Notes under the pieces: generated by a model
Database searches by the model: none
Told to the model about the DNA's origin: nothing
The model's input: the letters and a program-made list of their open reading frames with translations, nothing else
Part shown: piece after piece, positions 40,573-49,900 of the stretch
Layout: the number at the start of each line of letters is the position of its first letter
How positions within the stretch are numbered: position 1 is the stretch's first letter
Assembly: GCA_016218965.1 (NCBI GenBank)
Contig: JACRCP010000392.1
Location: 1-60,249 of the forward strand
DNA from: Deltaproteobacteria bacterium
Lineage (GTDB): Bacteria; Myxococcota; SpSt-1050; JACRCP01
Length of the DNA: 60,249 bases
Reading direction: 5' to 3'
Position numbers and translations under genes: made by a program

Positions 40573-41391
40573 CTACTTTTCCCTCGCCCGGGCGGTTGCG
40601 ACCATTCCCTCGACCTCGCCGTCCTCGTCGAAGACCGGCGCGGTGGAAACCAGGAGCGCCGTTTCGCGGCCGTCCCGATCGCGAATGACGAGGGGGGCGT
40701 CGACGACGCTGCGCCCGCGCACCGTGGCGACCACGATCCGCTTGAACGTCACGTGGGACGCCTTGGGGAACCAGTCGAGAATGTCGGAGCCGACCACGTC
40801 GGCGGGCACACGCCCGGCCAGCTCTGCAGCCGCGGCGTTGACGTACCGGATACGGCGCCTGACGTCGGTCACCAGCACCAGGACGTTGGCCCCCTGGAGC
40901 GCCCTTTCGACGAATGTGGCGCGTTCGACGGTTTCCGAGAGCCCGCGGATTGCCTTGAGCGAGAAAGCCATCTGGTTGGCAAGGACGATGATGAGGAGCT
41001 TTTCCCGCTCCGAGAGCGGTGAAGGCTTTTCGATGTTGACCGCGCCGTAGAGGACGCCGCCCGTCACAATCGGCGCACATGTTCCTTCCCATCCCCCGTC
41101 GAACACGGGATGGTACGAGTCGGTGAGCTCGACCTTCCCGTCGTGCGCGGGTATCCGAAGGCCCGTTTTCGCGGCCGCATGCCGCTTGATTCGAAGGCGC
41201 TCGCGGGCCCCCGGCAAGAGAGTCCCCTCGGCGCAAAGACAGCGGACGGCGCACGTCTCGGGATCGACGGTCCTGACGCAGAAGCGGGCCCCGGGAAAGG
41301 CGGCGCGCAGGGTGTGTGAGAACACCTGGACGAGTTCCTCCTCGGGCGTCGCCTTGACCACCGCCTTTTCGAGGTCATGGATCCTGCTCAC
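40573..41391 (-). CDS. GAF-PAS sensory protein (272 aa)
   Basis: The N-terminal ~140 residues form a GAF domain (EELVQVFSHTLRAAFPGARF, APIVTGGVLYGAVNIEKP). A PAS domain follows (NVLVLVTDVRRRIRYVNAAA, DILDWFPKASH). No output domain is visible, so it must signal by protein contact. The GTG at 41391 lies inside the end of the upstream gene (17-bp overlap), giving tight coupling. It is the last gene of a five-gene sensor/lar operon and could provide ligand sensing to the HisKA protein before it. Confidence 0.8.
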   Translation of the reverse strand: MSRIHDLEKAVVKATPEEELVQVFSHTLRAAFPGARFCVRTVDPETCAVRCLCAEGTLLPGARERLRIKRHAAAKTGLRIPAHDGKVELTDSYHPVFDGGWEGTCAPIVTGGVLYGAVNIEKPSPLSEREKLLIIVLANQMAFSLKAIRGLSETVERATFVERALQGANVLVLVTDVRRRIRYVNAAAAELAGRVPADVVGSDILDWFPKASHVTFKRIVVATVRGRSVVDAPLVIRDRDGRETALLVSTAPVFDEDGEVEGMVATARAREK

Positions 41392-42109
41392 CTGGCGACC
41401 CCCTTTCCGGCGCAATCGCGCCGCCGTGCGCGGCCTTTCCGAGACTTTTGATGAATCCGGAGAGCCGGTCGGCCTCCGCATATATGGTGTCCGCGTACCT
41501 CCGCTCGGGCGTTCCCTCCGGAAACCGGCGTTTCAGCATCTCGGCGTACCCGCTGATGGACGTGAGAGGCTGGTTCATCTGGTGCGCCGCCCAACTCACG
41601 TACGCGGCGCTCAGCATGAGCGCCCCGCCGACCTCGACCGCGGCCGGATCGGCCTCGACGGGCAACTCGTCGCTCGGCGGCTCGTCGGACCCCGGTCCGG
41701 AGGCGGCGGCCTGGCGCGTGACGAGAGATTGGCGCCTGCCGATCCGAAGCTGGTGTCTGACCTTCGAGGCGAGGTCACGGCCCGACATGGGCAGGAGGAT
41801 GAACTCATCGGCCCAGATCTTGAACTCACGCCCCACGGCCGCACGCGACGTGGTGGCGGTGGTGACCAGGATCTGGACGCGCCGCGACGGTTCGGTCACC
41901 TTGAGACGTTCGCAGAAGGCCGCCGCGCCCGGCATCTGGGCCCCCAGGAGCACGAGGTCGACCTCGCCGCCCAGCGCCGAGGGCCCGGCCGATTCGACGT
42001 CGGGACGGGAGAGCGTGTCGTACCCGGATTCAGAGAGGATGCGCACGAGGGAGTCGCGAAGCGCGGGGTCCCCTTCCACGACGAGAATTCTGGCAGGCGG
42101 GGTCGGCAC
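41375..42109 (-). CDS. Pseudo-receiver plus HisKA phosphoacceptor protein without ATPase domain (244 aa)
   Basis: Residues ~5-115 have a receiver fold (ARILVVEGDPALRDSLVRIL). The phosphorylated Asp is Gly (DLVLLGAQMPG) and the acidic pair is reduced to EGD. A linker of ~40 residues leads to a HisKA dimerisation helix with an intact H-box (SWAAHQMNQPLTSISGYAEM). The protein ends after this helix pair, with no HATPase domain. It could be phosphorylated in trans by the kinase at the head of the operon, or act as a scaffold. The GTG start is one base after the larC stop. Confidence 0.8.
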   Translation of the reverse strand: MPTPPARILVVEGDPALRDSLVRILSESGYDTLSRPDVESAGPSALGGEVDLVLLGAQMPGAAAFCERLKVTEPSRRVQILVTTATTSRAAVGREFKIWADEFILLPMSGRDLASKVRHQLRIGRRQSLVTRQAAASGPGSDEPPSDELPVEADPAAVEVGGALMLSAAYVSWAAHQMNQPLTSISGYAEMLKRRFPEGTPERRYADTIYAEADRLSGFIKSLGKAAHGGAIAPERGSPGEQDP

Positions 42110-42110
42110 G

Positions 42111-43301
42111 TCAGGAGGACCCTTCGTTTTCGTGTTTGCGCCGGTACGCCTCGATGGCGGCGGCATAGACTTCCTTGAGCGGCACCTCGGACCTCTCGGC
42201 GGCGAGGACGCAGTCCTCGTATTCGGGGGAGGCGTTGAATACGTGGTCGCCGACCGACGCGACCTTGATCGCGACCGGGCCGTACCGCGTGTCCTGGGTC
42301 TCGATTCGCCGATCGAGCCTCACCCGGTTCGTGGTGCGGTAGCGGAGGCCGATCGTCGTGGTTTCCGAAAGTATTATCTGCGCCGCGGGCGAGAGGGACT
42401 CGCGCGGGACGACCGCGCAGAGCGAAAACCCCGGGCGGCCCTTCTTCATGACGACCGGCGAAACGAAGGCGTCGTGCGCCCCGGCGGCGAGAAGCATCTC
42501 CACCACACGAGGGACCATCTGCGGGTTCATGTCGTCCACAGTGGCCTCGACGACGATGTCCTCGCCTTCCTGAGCGGTGTCGTACGGTTCGCCCCTGAAT
42601 ACGCGCAGGAGGCCGGACCCCCGGCCCTTCCGGCTCCCGAACCCCGTGCCGGTTGCCGTGATTCGCATCGCGGGCGTTTCCCTGACGACGTGCGCCATCT
42701 CGGCCACGAACGCGGCGCCGGTCGGGGTGACGGTCTCGCCGCGTGCCCCGCTCACTCTGAGCGGGACGTCCTTTAGAAGCTCGATGGCGGCGGGGGCGGG
42801 AAGCGGGATGGTGCCGTGGGTGCTTTTTGCCGTTCCGCTCCCCAGGACCGGGGTCGCGCACAGGACGGCGCGTGGAGAGATGTACGAAACGGCGACGGAG
42901 CATGCGACGATGTCCACGATCGAATCCACCGCGCCCACCTCGTGAAACTCCACCGATTCGACCGGTGTCCCGTGGACCGCGGCCTCGGCCCGGGCGAGCC
43001 GGGAGAACACGCGGAGCGCCAGCGTCTTGGCCCGCTCATCGACGCCGCTTTGCTCGATCAACGCCCGGATCTCGGTCCATCTCCTGTGGGGGTGCTCCTC
43101 CTTTTCGACCTCGACGGAAACGCGCCACCCCTCGAGCCCGCCCCGCTTCTCGGGGCCCGCGGTCATTCGGTAGCCGCGAAGCGGAAGAAGGGCCAGTTCG
43201 CCCTCTACAAGATCACGGGGCACGCCCGAGTGCAAAAGGGCGGCGAGCAGCATGTCGCCGGAAATTCCGCCGGCGAGATCGAGGTAGAGGATTTCAGACA
43301 T
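42111..43301 (-). CDS. larC: Nickel-pincer cofactor biosynthesis protein LarC (396 aa)
   Basis: LarC is the CTP-dependent nickel insertase that completes the nickel-pincer nucleotide of lactate racemase and related enzymes. Family blocks are LYLDLAGGISGDMLLAALL, EFHEVGAVDSIVDIV, TPVLGSGTAKSTHG, ETVTPTGAAFVAEM and EATVDDMNPQMV. Here it is a single continuous frame; the split or programmed frameshift known in some lactobacilli is not seen. It overlaps larB by 8 bases. LarE and LarA are not in the window. Confidence 0.93.
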   Translation of the reverse strand: MSEILYLDLAGGISGDMLLAALLHSGVPRDLVEGELALLPLRGYRMTAGPEKRGGLEGWRVSVEVEKEEHPHRRWTEIRALIEQSGVDERAKTLALRVFSRLARAEAAVHGTPVESVEFHEVGAVDSIVDIVACSVAVSYISPRAVLCATPVLGSGTAKSTHGTIPLPAPAAIELLKDVPLRVSGARGETVTPTGAAFVAEMAHVVRETPAMRITATGTGFGSRKGRGSGLLRVFRGEPYDTAQEGEDIVVEATVDDMNPQMVPRVVEMLLAAGAHDAFVSPVVMKKGRPGFSLCAVVPRESLSPAAQIILSETTTIGLRYRTTNRVRLDRRIETQDTRYGPVAIKVASVGDHVFNASPEYEDCVLAAERSEVPLKEVYAAAIEAYRRKHENEGSS

Positions 43302-44094
43302 GCCTGTCCATTCCGTTGATGATGCCTGCGACGGCGGCGGCCCCGAACCCGTTGTCGATGTTCACGACTGCGACGTTCATGCTGCACGAGTTGAGCATCC
43401 CGAGCAGCGCGGCGACCCCGCCGAAGCTGGCGCCGTAGCCGGTGCTTACGGGCACCGCGATTACCGGCACCGCGACCAGGCCGCCCACCACGCTCGCCAG
43501 CGCGCCTTCCATCCCGGCGGCGACCACGACGGCGCGCGCCTTTCTCAGGCGCGCGATGTGTTTGAAGAGCCGGTGGATGCCGGCCACGCCCACGTCGTAT
43601 ATTCGTTCGACCCGGTGTCCCATGACGTCGAGGGTGACGGCGGCCTCCTCGGCAACCGGGATGTCGGATGTCCCGGCCGTCACCACGGCGACGAGGCCGT
43701 GTTTTTGCCGCGTTTTTTTTGCGATCGTGAAGGTCCTGGACACCGGGTCGTGCCGTCCGGCGGGAAATCCGCGTTTCAGGATCGTCCCCATCTCCGTGCC
43801 TACTCTGGTCACCAGCACCACGTGGCCCTGCCGGTGCGCCGTGCGGACGATCTGAACGACCTGCCCCGGGAGTTTTCCCTGGCCCATCACGACCTCGGGG
43901 AATCCCTGCCGGAAGGGGCGGTGCGTGTCGAGCTTGGTGTGTCCCATCTCGATGAAGGGCAGGGCGGCAAGCCTTTCGGCCGCCGTGCGGACGGAAACCC
44001 GGCCCGCGGCAACGTCGCCCAACAGTTTTTCGTAGCCCGTGCCGTTCATGGGTACCCGTGTCCGAACGCGAAGCCCGCGGACGCCGCGGCTCAC
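43294..44094 (-). CDS. larB: Nickel-pincer cofactor biosynthesis protein LarB (266 aa)
   Basis: LarB carboxylates and hydrolyses nicotinic acid adenine dinucleotide in pincer-cofactor synthesis. Its C-terminal PurE-like domain is clear (VAVVTAGTSDIPVAEEAAVT, VVVAAGMEGALASVVGGLV, PVSTGYGASFGGVAAL). N-terminal signature: DTHRPFRQGFPEVVMGQGK. The GTG at 44094 overlaps the histidine-kinase stop by GTGA and is preferred; ATG 44049 is an alternative. Co-transcription with a sensor kinase is unusual for lar genes. Confidence 0.93.
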   Translation of the reverse strand: MSRGVRGLRVRTRVPMNGTGYEKLLGDVAAGRVSVRTAAERLAALPFIEMGHTKLDTHRPFRQGFPEVVMGQGKLPGQVVQIVRTAHRQGHVVLVTRVGTEMGTILKRGFPAGRHDPVSRTFTIAKKTRQKHGLVAVVTAGTSDIPVAEEAAVTLDVMGHRVERIYDVGVAGIHRLFKHIARLRKARAVVVAAGMEGALASVVGGLVAVPVIAVPVSTGYGASFGGVAALLGMLNSCSMNVAVVNIDNGFGAAAVAGIINGMDRHV

Positions 44095-45839
44095 GGCTGC
44101 TGGAGCGGGATCCTGAGCACGAACGTCGTGCCCCGTCCCCTGGAGGAGTTGAAGGTGATGGAACCCCCGTGCTCGTCCACGATCTTTTTCACGACTGCGA
44201 GGCCCAGACCCGTGCCGCCCGCCTTGCCCTGCGTGACGAAGGCGTGCTTGAACAGCTTCCCGGCGATCTCCTCGGGAACGCCCTCTCCGGTGTCGGTCAT
44301 GGTGAACACGAGATCTCCCCCCTCGACCGCGGTTGTCAGCGTGAACGTGCCTCCGCGCGGCATGGCCTCGCGGGCGTTGCGGGCGATGTTGAAAATCACC
44401 CGCTTTAGCTTGGAGTCGTCCAACCGCGCAGCCCCCTCGTAGCGGAGGTCGACGGCGAGCTTGACGTTGTGGTCCTGGAAGTCGCGCACGAGCAGGTCGC
44501 GCATCTCCTCGATGAACTTGCCGACGAAGATCTTCCGGACCAGGACCTGGGACTCGCCGCGGGCATAGGCCAAAACCTCGCGCGTCATGATGTTGAGAAG
44601 GTCGAACTGCTTGAGAACCAGCTCGGCGTGCTGCGCGCGTTTCGCGGCGTCCGGCTCCACGGCGAGGAGCTGGACGTACCCGGAGATGATGGTCATGGGG
44701 GTCTTGAAATCGTGGAGCAGGCTCGAGAGCAACTGGCCGATCGTTGCGAGCCGCTCGCCCCGCTCGCGTTCGGCCCGGCGCGCGAAGATGTCGATCGCCT
44801 TGGCGACCTGGCCGCAGATGAGCGTGAGGAGCTTCAAGTCTCCATCGGTGAAGTCGCCGCCGCCCGCCTTGTTGAGGAGTTCGATCGCCCCCAGCGTCCT
44901 GCCGCCGTAGACCAGCGGTGCGCAGATGATGTTCCGGGGGGCGTAGCCAATCTCCTGAGCTATCGCCCGGCTGTGCCGCGGGTCGTCCCCGGCGCTGTTG
45001 CAGATGATGGGCTCGCCGCTCGAAGTGACGATGCCCGCGATCCCGTCGCCCAGCGACGGGCGGAAACGCTTGACTTCTTCGCCCTTTTCGCCGAGCGCGC
45101 TCTTGAAGAAGAGGCGGCCCTCGTCCTCTTCGTCAAGCAAGAGCACGCTTCCGGCCTCGGCCCCGATGGTGCTCATTCCTTTCTTTAGAATCGGGTCGAG
45201 CAGGTGATCGAGCCCCTCCGCGTCGGAGATCTCCTTTTCGATCTGATACAGGATGTCGAGCTCGCCGTATTTTTTCTCGAGCTCGGTGTGCAGGGCGGCG
45301 AGCTGGGCGTAGAGGCCCGAGTATTCGAGCGCCAGCGATGCCTGTGAGGCGAGCGCCGCCAGCAGTTCCTCGTCCTCCGGTCCGAACGGCCCGGCGCGTT
45401 TGTTGAGTGCCTGGATCACCCCGATGATTCCCCCCTCTTTGTCTCTTATCGGCACGCACAGAAGCGTCCGCGTCGTGTAGCCGGTGGTTCGGTCGATCTC
45501 GTGGTCGAACCGGGTGTCCGAGTACGCATCGGCGATGTTCACCGTCCGGCCGTGCTCCGCGACCCATCCGGCGATTCCCTTTCCGAGCGGCAGCCGGATC
45601 TCTTTCACCTCGGCGTCCTGCGCCACCTTCGACCAGATTTCCCCGCGCGCGCGGTCGGTCACGTACAGCGTCGAACGTTCGGCGTCCATCAGGCCGGTGA
45701 CCTTGTCCATGATCAGCGAGAGCAGGCTGTCAAAATCGATCGTGGTGCTCATTGCGCTGGCGATCTCTTTCATCGCCTGCACCATGCGCAACTCGCGGTC
45801 GAGTCTGGCGATGATGGCCTCGTGTTTTTTCGTTTCCAT
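44091..45839 (-). CDS. GAF-GAF histidine kinase (582 aa)
   Basis: Cytoplasmic sensor kinase: a coiled N-terminal helix, GAF 1 (residues ~25-180, LSLIMDKVTGLMDAERSTLY), GAF 2 (~195-355, STIGAEAGSVLLLDEEDEGR), a HisKA helix with the phospho-His (SSLLHDFKTPMTIISGYVQL) and an HATPase domain (N box FNIARNAREAM, G1 DTGEGVPEE, G2 GGTGLGLAVVKK). No transmembrane segment. ATG 45839 fits the promoter at 45872-45900. It is the first gene of the operon with larB, larC and two more signalling genes. No ordinary receiver is encoded nearby. Confidence 0.92.
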   Translation of the reverse strand: METKKHEAIIARLDRELRMVQAMKEIASAMSTTIDFDSLLSLIMDKVTGLMDAERSTLYVTDRARGEIWSKVAQDAEVKEIRLPLGKGIAGWVAEHGRTVNIADAYSDTRFDHEIDRTTGYTTRTLLCVPIRDKEGGIIGVIQALNKRAGPFGPEDEELLAALASQASLALEYSGLYAQLAALHTELEKKYGELDILYQIEKEISDAEGLDHLLDPILKKGMSTIGAEAGSVLLLDEEDEGRLFFKSALGEKGEEVKRFRPSLGDGIAGIVTSSGEPIICNSAGDDPRHSRAIAQEIGYAPRNIICAPLVYGGRTLGAIELLNKAGGGDFTDGDLKLLTLICGQVAKAIDIFARRAERERGERLATIGQLLSSLLHDFKTPMTIISGYVQLLAVEPDAAKRAQHAELVLKQFDLLNIMTREVLAYARGESQVLVRKIFVGKFIEEMRDLLVRDFQDHNVKLAVDLRYEGAARLDDSKLKRVIFNIARNAREAMPRGGTFTLTTAVEGGDLVFTMTDTGEGVPEEIAGKLFKHAFVTQGKAGGTGLGLAVVKKIVDEHGGSITFNSSRGRGTTFVLRIPLQQP

Positions 45840-45871
45840 GGACCCGCCCGTGTTTTGGTTCAACGCGGCGG

Positions 45872-45900
45872 ATTATACCGGGAACTCGGGGCCGTGTCCA
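45872..45900 (-). promoter_or_regulatory. Promoter of the kinase-larB-larC operon
   Basis: On the minus strand TGGACA (45900-45895), 17-base spacer, perfect TATAAT (45877-45872). The leader is ~25 bases to ATG 45839, which helps choose that start. Confidence 0.75.
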
Positions 45901-46022
45901 CCGTGGAACCGATTTTTCGCATGTGCATTTTGTTATTTGAATTCGCTGTGTTGGTGCGCCGGATAGTGCCACGTATCGCAGATGCCATATGCGAAGAAGT
46001 CCTCGCACGGCTGTTTTGGGGG

Positions 46023-46051
46023 TTGACGCACCGGATCGCGGGCGATAGTAT
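46023..46051 (+). promoter_or_regulatory. Promoter of the C39-like protein gene
   Basis: TTGACG (46023-46028), 17-base spacer, TAGTAT (46046-46051). The leader to ATG 46085 is ~27 bases. Confidence 0.6.
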
Positions 46052-46084
46052 GGCAACCCTTTTTGGTGGGGATGGGTCGTCGTC

Positions 46085-46939
46085 ATGGCCATAATCGATC
46101 TTCACGAGCAGTCCAAGAAGTATTCGTGCGGGGCAGCGTGTCTCCGCAACGCCCTTCTAATACTGGGGACGCGCAAGCGCGAGGCCGTGCTTCGCCACGC
46201 CGCCCACACGAACCACGCCGGGACCAGCGAAGTGAACCTTAGGCAGGCCGCCGAGAGGTTCGGCTACCGTCTTGACGAGTTTGCCGAGTTCGACAAGGAC
46301 AAGGGCGGCGCGGCGTACCGCCGGCTGGTCGGGGAACTGCGGCAGTTCACGCCTGTCCTGCTCTGTGTCGACGATTTTCAGCACTGGGTCCTGGCCATCG
46401 GGATCCTCGACCGGAAGATCGCCATAGCGGACCCCGCCAAGCACGAAAGGCCTCCTTTTGGCCTCTACACGCGGGGAGGGTTGCTCAAGCGCTGGTGGAT
46501 CATCGATCCCGACAAGGGCGAGCAGCCGCAGTATTTCGGGATGGCTGTGCGCCCCGAGACCCCGCTCGCCAAGGCACGGGCCCGAAAGGCGCTCAGGCTC
46601 ACCGAGGACGTGCTCGGGACGCTCCAGCGCGACGACGACACCGATATCCACGAGGCGGCGCACGATCTTCGGAAGGTCTTTGCCGGGGCGAAGCTCCCAA
46701 AGCGAAACGGCAACGGGCACGTCCCGGCGGGCGATTTCCTTGCGAAGCACGAAGACGTCATCCTAAACGCCATAGGCTATTGGCATTCCGACTCGGACAT
46801 CAAGCTCCTGCGCCCGGCGTACCAGACCTACAAGGACGTAGCCCGCGCGCTGGACTACGCCGTCCCCGAGAAGGTCGAGAAGAAGGTCCTGGTGGAGCTG
46901 ACGGCCCTGATCACAGGGCTGGTCTACGAGATGCACTGA
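46085..46939 (+). CDS. C39-peptidase-like protein (284 aa)
   Basis: The N-terminal ~150 residues match the papain-like C39 bacteriocin-processing fold: HEQSKKYSCGAACLRNALLI (Gln oxyanion residue and catalytic Cys15), DDFQHWVLAIG (His) and IAIADPAK (Asp). C39 domains usually cleave double-glycine leaders and are fused to ABC transporters. Here there is no transporter domain and no signal peptide. The C-terminal ~120 residues are helical and unassigned. No precursor peptide gene is evident next to it. It has its own promoter and shares a bidirectional terminator with the convergent lipoprotein gene. Confidence 0.75.
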   Translation: MAIIDLHEQSKKYSCGAACLRNALLILGTRKREAVLRHAAHTNHAGTSEVNLRQAAERFGYRLDEFAEFDKDKGGAAYRRLVGELRQFTPVLLCVDDFQHWVLAIGILDRKIAIADPAKHERPPFGLYTRGGLLKRWWIIDPDKGEQPQYFGMAVRPETPLAKARARKALRLTEDVLGTLQRDDDTDIHEAAHDLRKVFAGAKLPKRNGNGHVPAGDFLAKHEDVILNAIGYWHSDSDIKLLRPAYQTYKDVARALDYAVPEKVEKKVLVELTALITGLVYEMH

Positions 46940-46970
46940 AAAAGGCCGCCCGGGTTTCCCGCGGGCGGCC
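46939..46970. terminator. Bidirectional terminator hairpin
   Basis: GGCCGCCCG (46944-46952) pairs with CGGGCGGCC (46962-46970). The A-run before it is a T-run on the minus strand, so it works best for the convergent large lipoprotein gene and probably also ends the C39-like transcript. Confidence 0.8.
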
Positions 46971-46994
46971 TCCTGTTCCAAAACAGCGTGTCGG

Positions 46995-49900
46995 TCAGGG
47001 CGTCACGAAGACGTCGCAGACGTACGAGCCGGGCTCATCGCCGCCCGGCGGGATGTTGCCGTACCCCTGTTCGGCCATCACCTGCACATAGTATGTCCCG
47101 CTCGCGGGGAGCACGAAGTCGACGATCTCGGAGTACCAGTTCCCGAAATCAATGTCGTCCTTCGCGTCGGCGGACAGCGCGTTGCCGTTTGCGTCATAGA
47201 GGGCGAGCTTGGTATCCGTGATGTCCGGGCTCGCCCCGGGGTACGTGCGCACCGTCAGCTTCTGGCCGGCGGTGCCCGCAAACGAAAACCAGTCTTCGAG
47301 GTCGTCACCCGCCGTCTCCCAGAACTTGAGCGTCCCTTTCGCGGCGGCGGGAAGCGCCGGGAGCGCGGTCGCGTGCGCGCGGTCGTCGTTCGCCTCGACT
47401 TCTGCCACGGGCGTCCCCTGGACGCTGAAGGGCAGGCCGTTTGCGCGGACCCCGGGGCTGAAGAGCGCGCCGTTTGCGCCTGTGGCCGTCGAGTGTTTGA
47501 CGAAATTTCCCGTGATGTCCGGATCCCGCGTGATCGACTGGCCGTCGTTCGCCACGTTCCCGAACGTGTGGCTCGCGACCGTCGTCGCTCCGTCCTTGAT
47601 CGACACGGTGTCGCCGGCCGAGGTGATCTCCAGGCCCCTGGACACCACCAGGACGGCGCCGCCAAACGTGCCTGCCGGCGCGCCGCCGCCGAACACCAGC
47701 AGGACGGCGTCCGAGGGCACCAGCGTCCCGCACGCGAATTTGTGCACGGCCTTCGTTCCGTTGTGAAGCGAAAGCGTCGAGAGGTTCAGGTCACGGTCCG
47801 ACACGTTGACGACCTCGACGAACTGGTCCTCCGCGGCGTCGGTCGTCCCGTCGCCGTTCGCGTCTCCCGCCGCGCCGGCCGGGACATCGGCCAGGATTTC
47901 GTTGAGCACCAAATCGCCAGCCACGGGGGCGCCGGCGCCCGGGGAGCAAGTTTCGAGCATGAATTCGAGCACGTAGCTGCCCGCGACCGGACCGTAGTCG
48001 ATCTGCGGTTCGACCGAGAGGTAGAACGTCCCGTCGTACGGGATTGGCCACTTCTCGAAGCCCGAGTAGTAGGTACTGCCGAAGTCGTCGTTGCTCGCGA
48101 GCTCCGCGCCTGTCTCGTCGAGGATCCGGAGCATGGTGTCGAGGATCTCGGGGGCGGCGCCGCCCGAGAGGCGCGCGGTGAGCATCTGGCCGACGACGGC
48201 CGTGAACTTGTACACGTCGGCCATGTCGGTCTGGGTGTCGCCGTCGAGCGTTCCGAACGCCAGCTCGGGGTTCTGGTCGAGCAGCTTCGCAGTCGCGATG
48301 TCGTCGTTGGGCTCGGTTTCCTCGATTGACGGGATGTCGAACGCCGTGATCGAGAGGTCGAACTTGAAGTCCGGACCGCCCTCGCCCGCGTAGTCGGAGA
48401 TCCCGATCATGAACGTGGCGTTCTCGACAAAGATCCGTTCGAGCGCGACCGCCGTTTCGATCCCGTCGCCCGCGGCGTCGATCGGCGTGTGGAAGTCCGG
48501 GGCATAGAGCGCCACGTACGGGAAGAACGCCGCGTTCGCGCCCACCGCGTTTTTCACGGAGATGGTCACGCGCTGGGCCTTCTTGACCGGGAACTTGTAG
48601 AACTTGTACGTGCCGCCCGGATCGATTGCCTCCGTCTTGACGAACGGCAGTGACGAGGCGGTCTGCGCAACGAGCGTTCCCTTTTCGCCCTTGAGCGAAT
48701 AGACGTACTCGGTCCCGCCCACCGGGTCGGGGTTGTCCTGGGTGTTCCGGGAGTCCGCCACCAAAACGTAGTACTTCCCGTCCTCGGGGATGAGGGCGTC
48801 CGCCCGCGAGTCGAGGCCGACCGAGTTGTTGTTGATCCCGATTACAACGGGGTAGGGGCCGAGGATGGTGTCGACCACCTGGTAGATACCGACGAAGGAG
48901 TCGAGCGGTGAAGACGGGGTCTTCCTCTCGGCCTCGATGCTGAAAGTCACGAAGTCGCCGGCCTTTCCGTCGAACCAGAAGAGATCGATGTCCGGGACCT
49001 TGATCGGGTCGCCGTATTCGTCAACGCCGTCCTTGGCGACGTCGATGAAGCCGTCAATGGTCCCGGGGAACGGGAACGGGAAGGCGGTGTCGAACCCGTC
49101 GTTGGGTTCCGCCTCCTGGTCCGGCGGCAGCGCGGACACATCGAGCTCATAGTCGGTCTCCTGTTCGGTATAGAACGTCGCTTCGACGACGATGATGTGC
49201 TCGCCGCTTCCGGCGGTGTAGGCCCGCAGGAAGGAGTCGAGGATCGGGGGGTCGACGTTGACGTTGATGTTGTCGTGCGTGCCGACGACCGTCTTGCCCG
49301 CCGCGTCGAACAGAGTCACGACCGTGTCGAGCGGGGAGGGGGTCGGGAGCCTGCCTGCGAAGGTCTCGATCTGGAGCAGTTCCTTGCCGGCCGGGGTGTG
49401 GGCAAAGAAGTCCGGCTCGTCGACCTTCATCTGGTGGGCGTCGTGGTGCGGCAGGGCGCCCAGCGGCGCGGCAGTGAAGCCCGCGTACACGACGGTCAGG
49501 GTGTATTCGTACCCGATGCCGCCGACGTTTGACGGGTAGTCGCCGAGGTTGTTGTAGTCGCTCACGATGATGACATACGCGCCGTCTGAAGGGATGAACA
49601 CCGACATCGCCGAGGTCTTGTCGGCCGTGAGGTAGGCGCCGCGGAAGAAGACGTACCCGCGGGTTTCGGGGTCGACGACCATCACGACGGGATCGAGCTG
49701 GTCCTTTGCGACCAGTTCGACACGCACGTAGTCGCCGGCCTTCGCCGTGAACTGGAACCCGTCGTAGTCCGGGATGGTGAGCGGATCCCCGGTGTTCGGG
49801 TCGGTCGTTTCGGTCGGGGTGTCGATGTTCCCGTCAATGATGACAGGCGGAGTGATGTCCTGATAGACCCACTCGAAAGCGGCCGGATCGAACCCGTTCG

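Noticed and set aside
42111..43301. Programmed frameshift in larC, as described in lactobacilli
   Set aside because: The gene is a single continuous frame of 396 codons covering both halves of the family.
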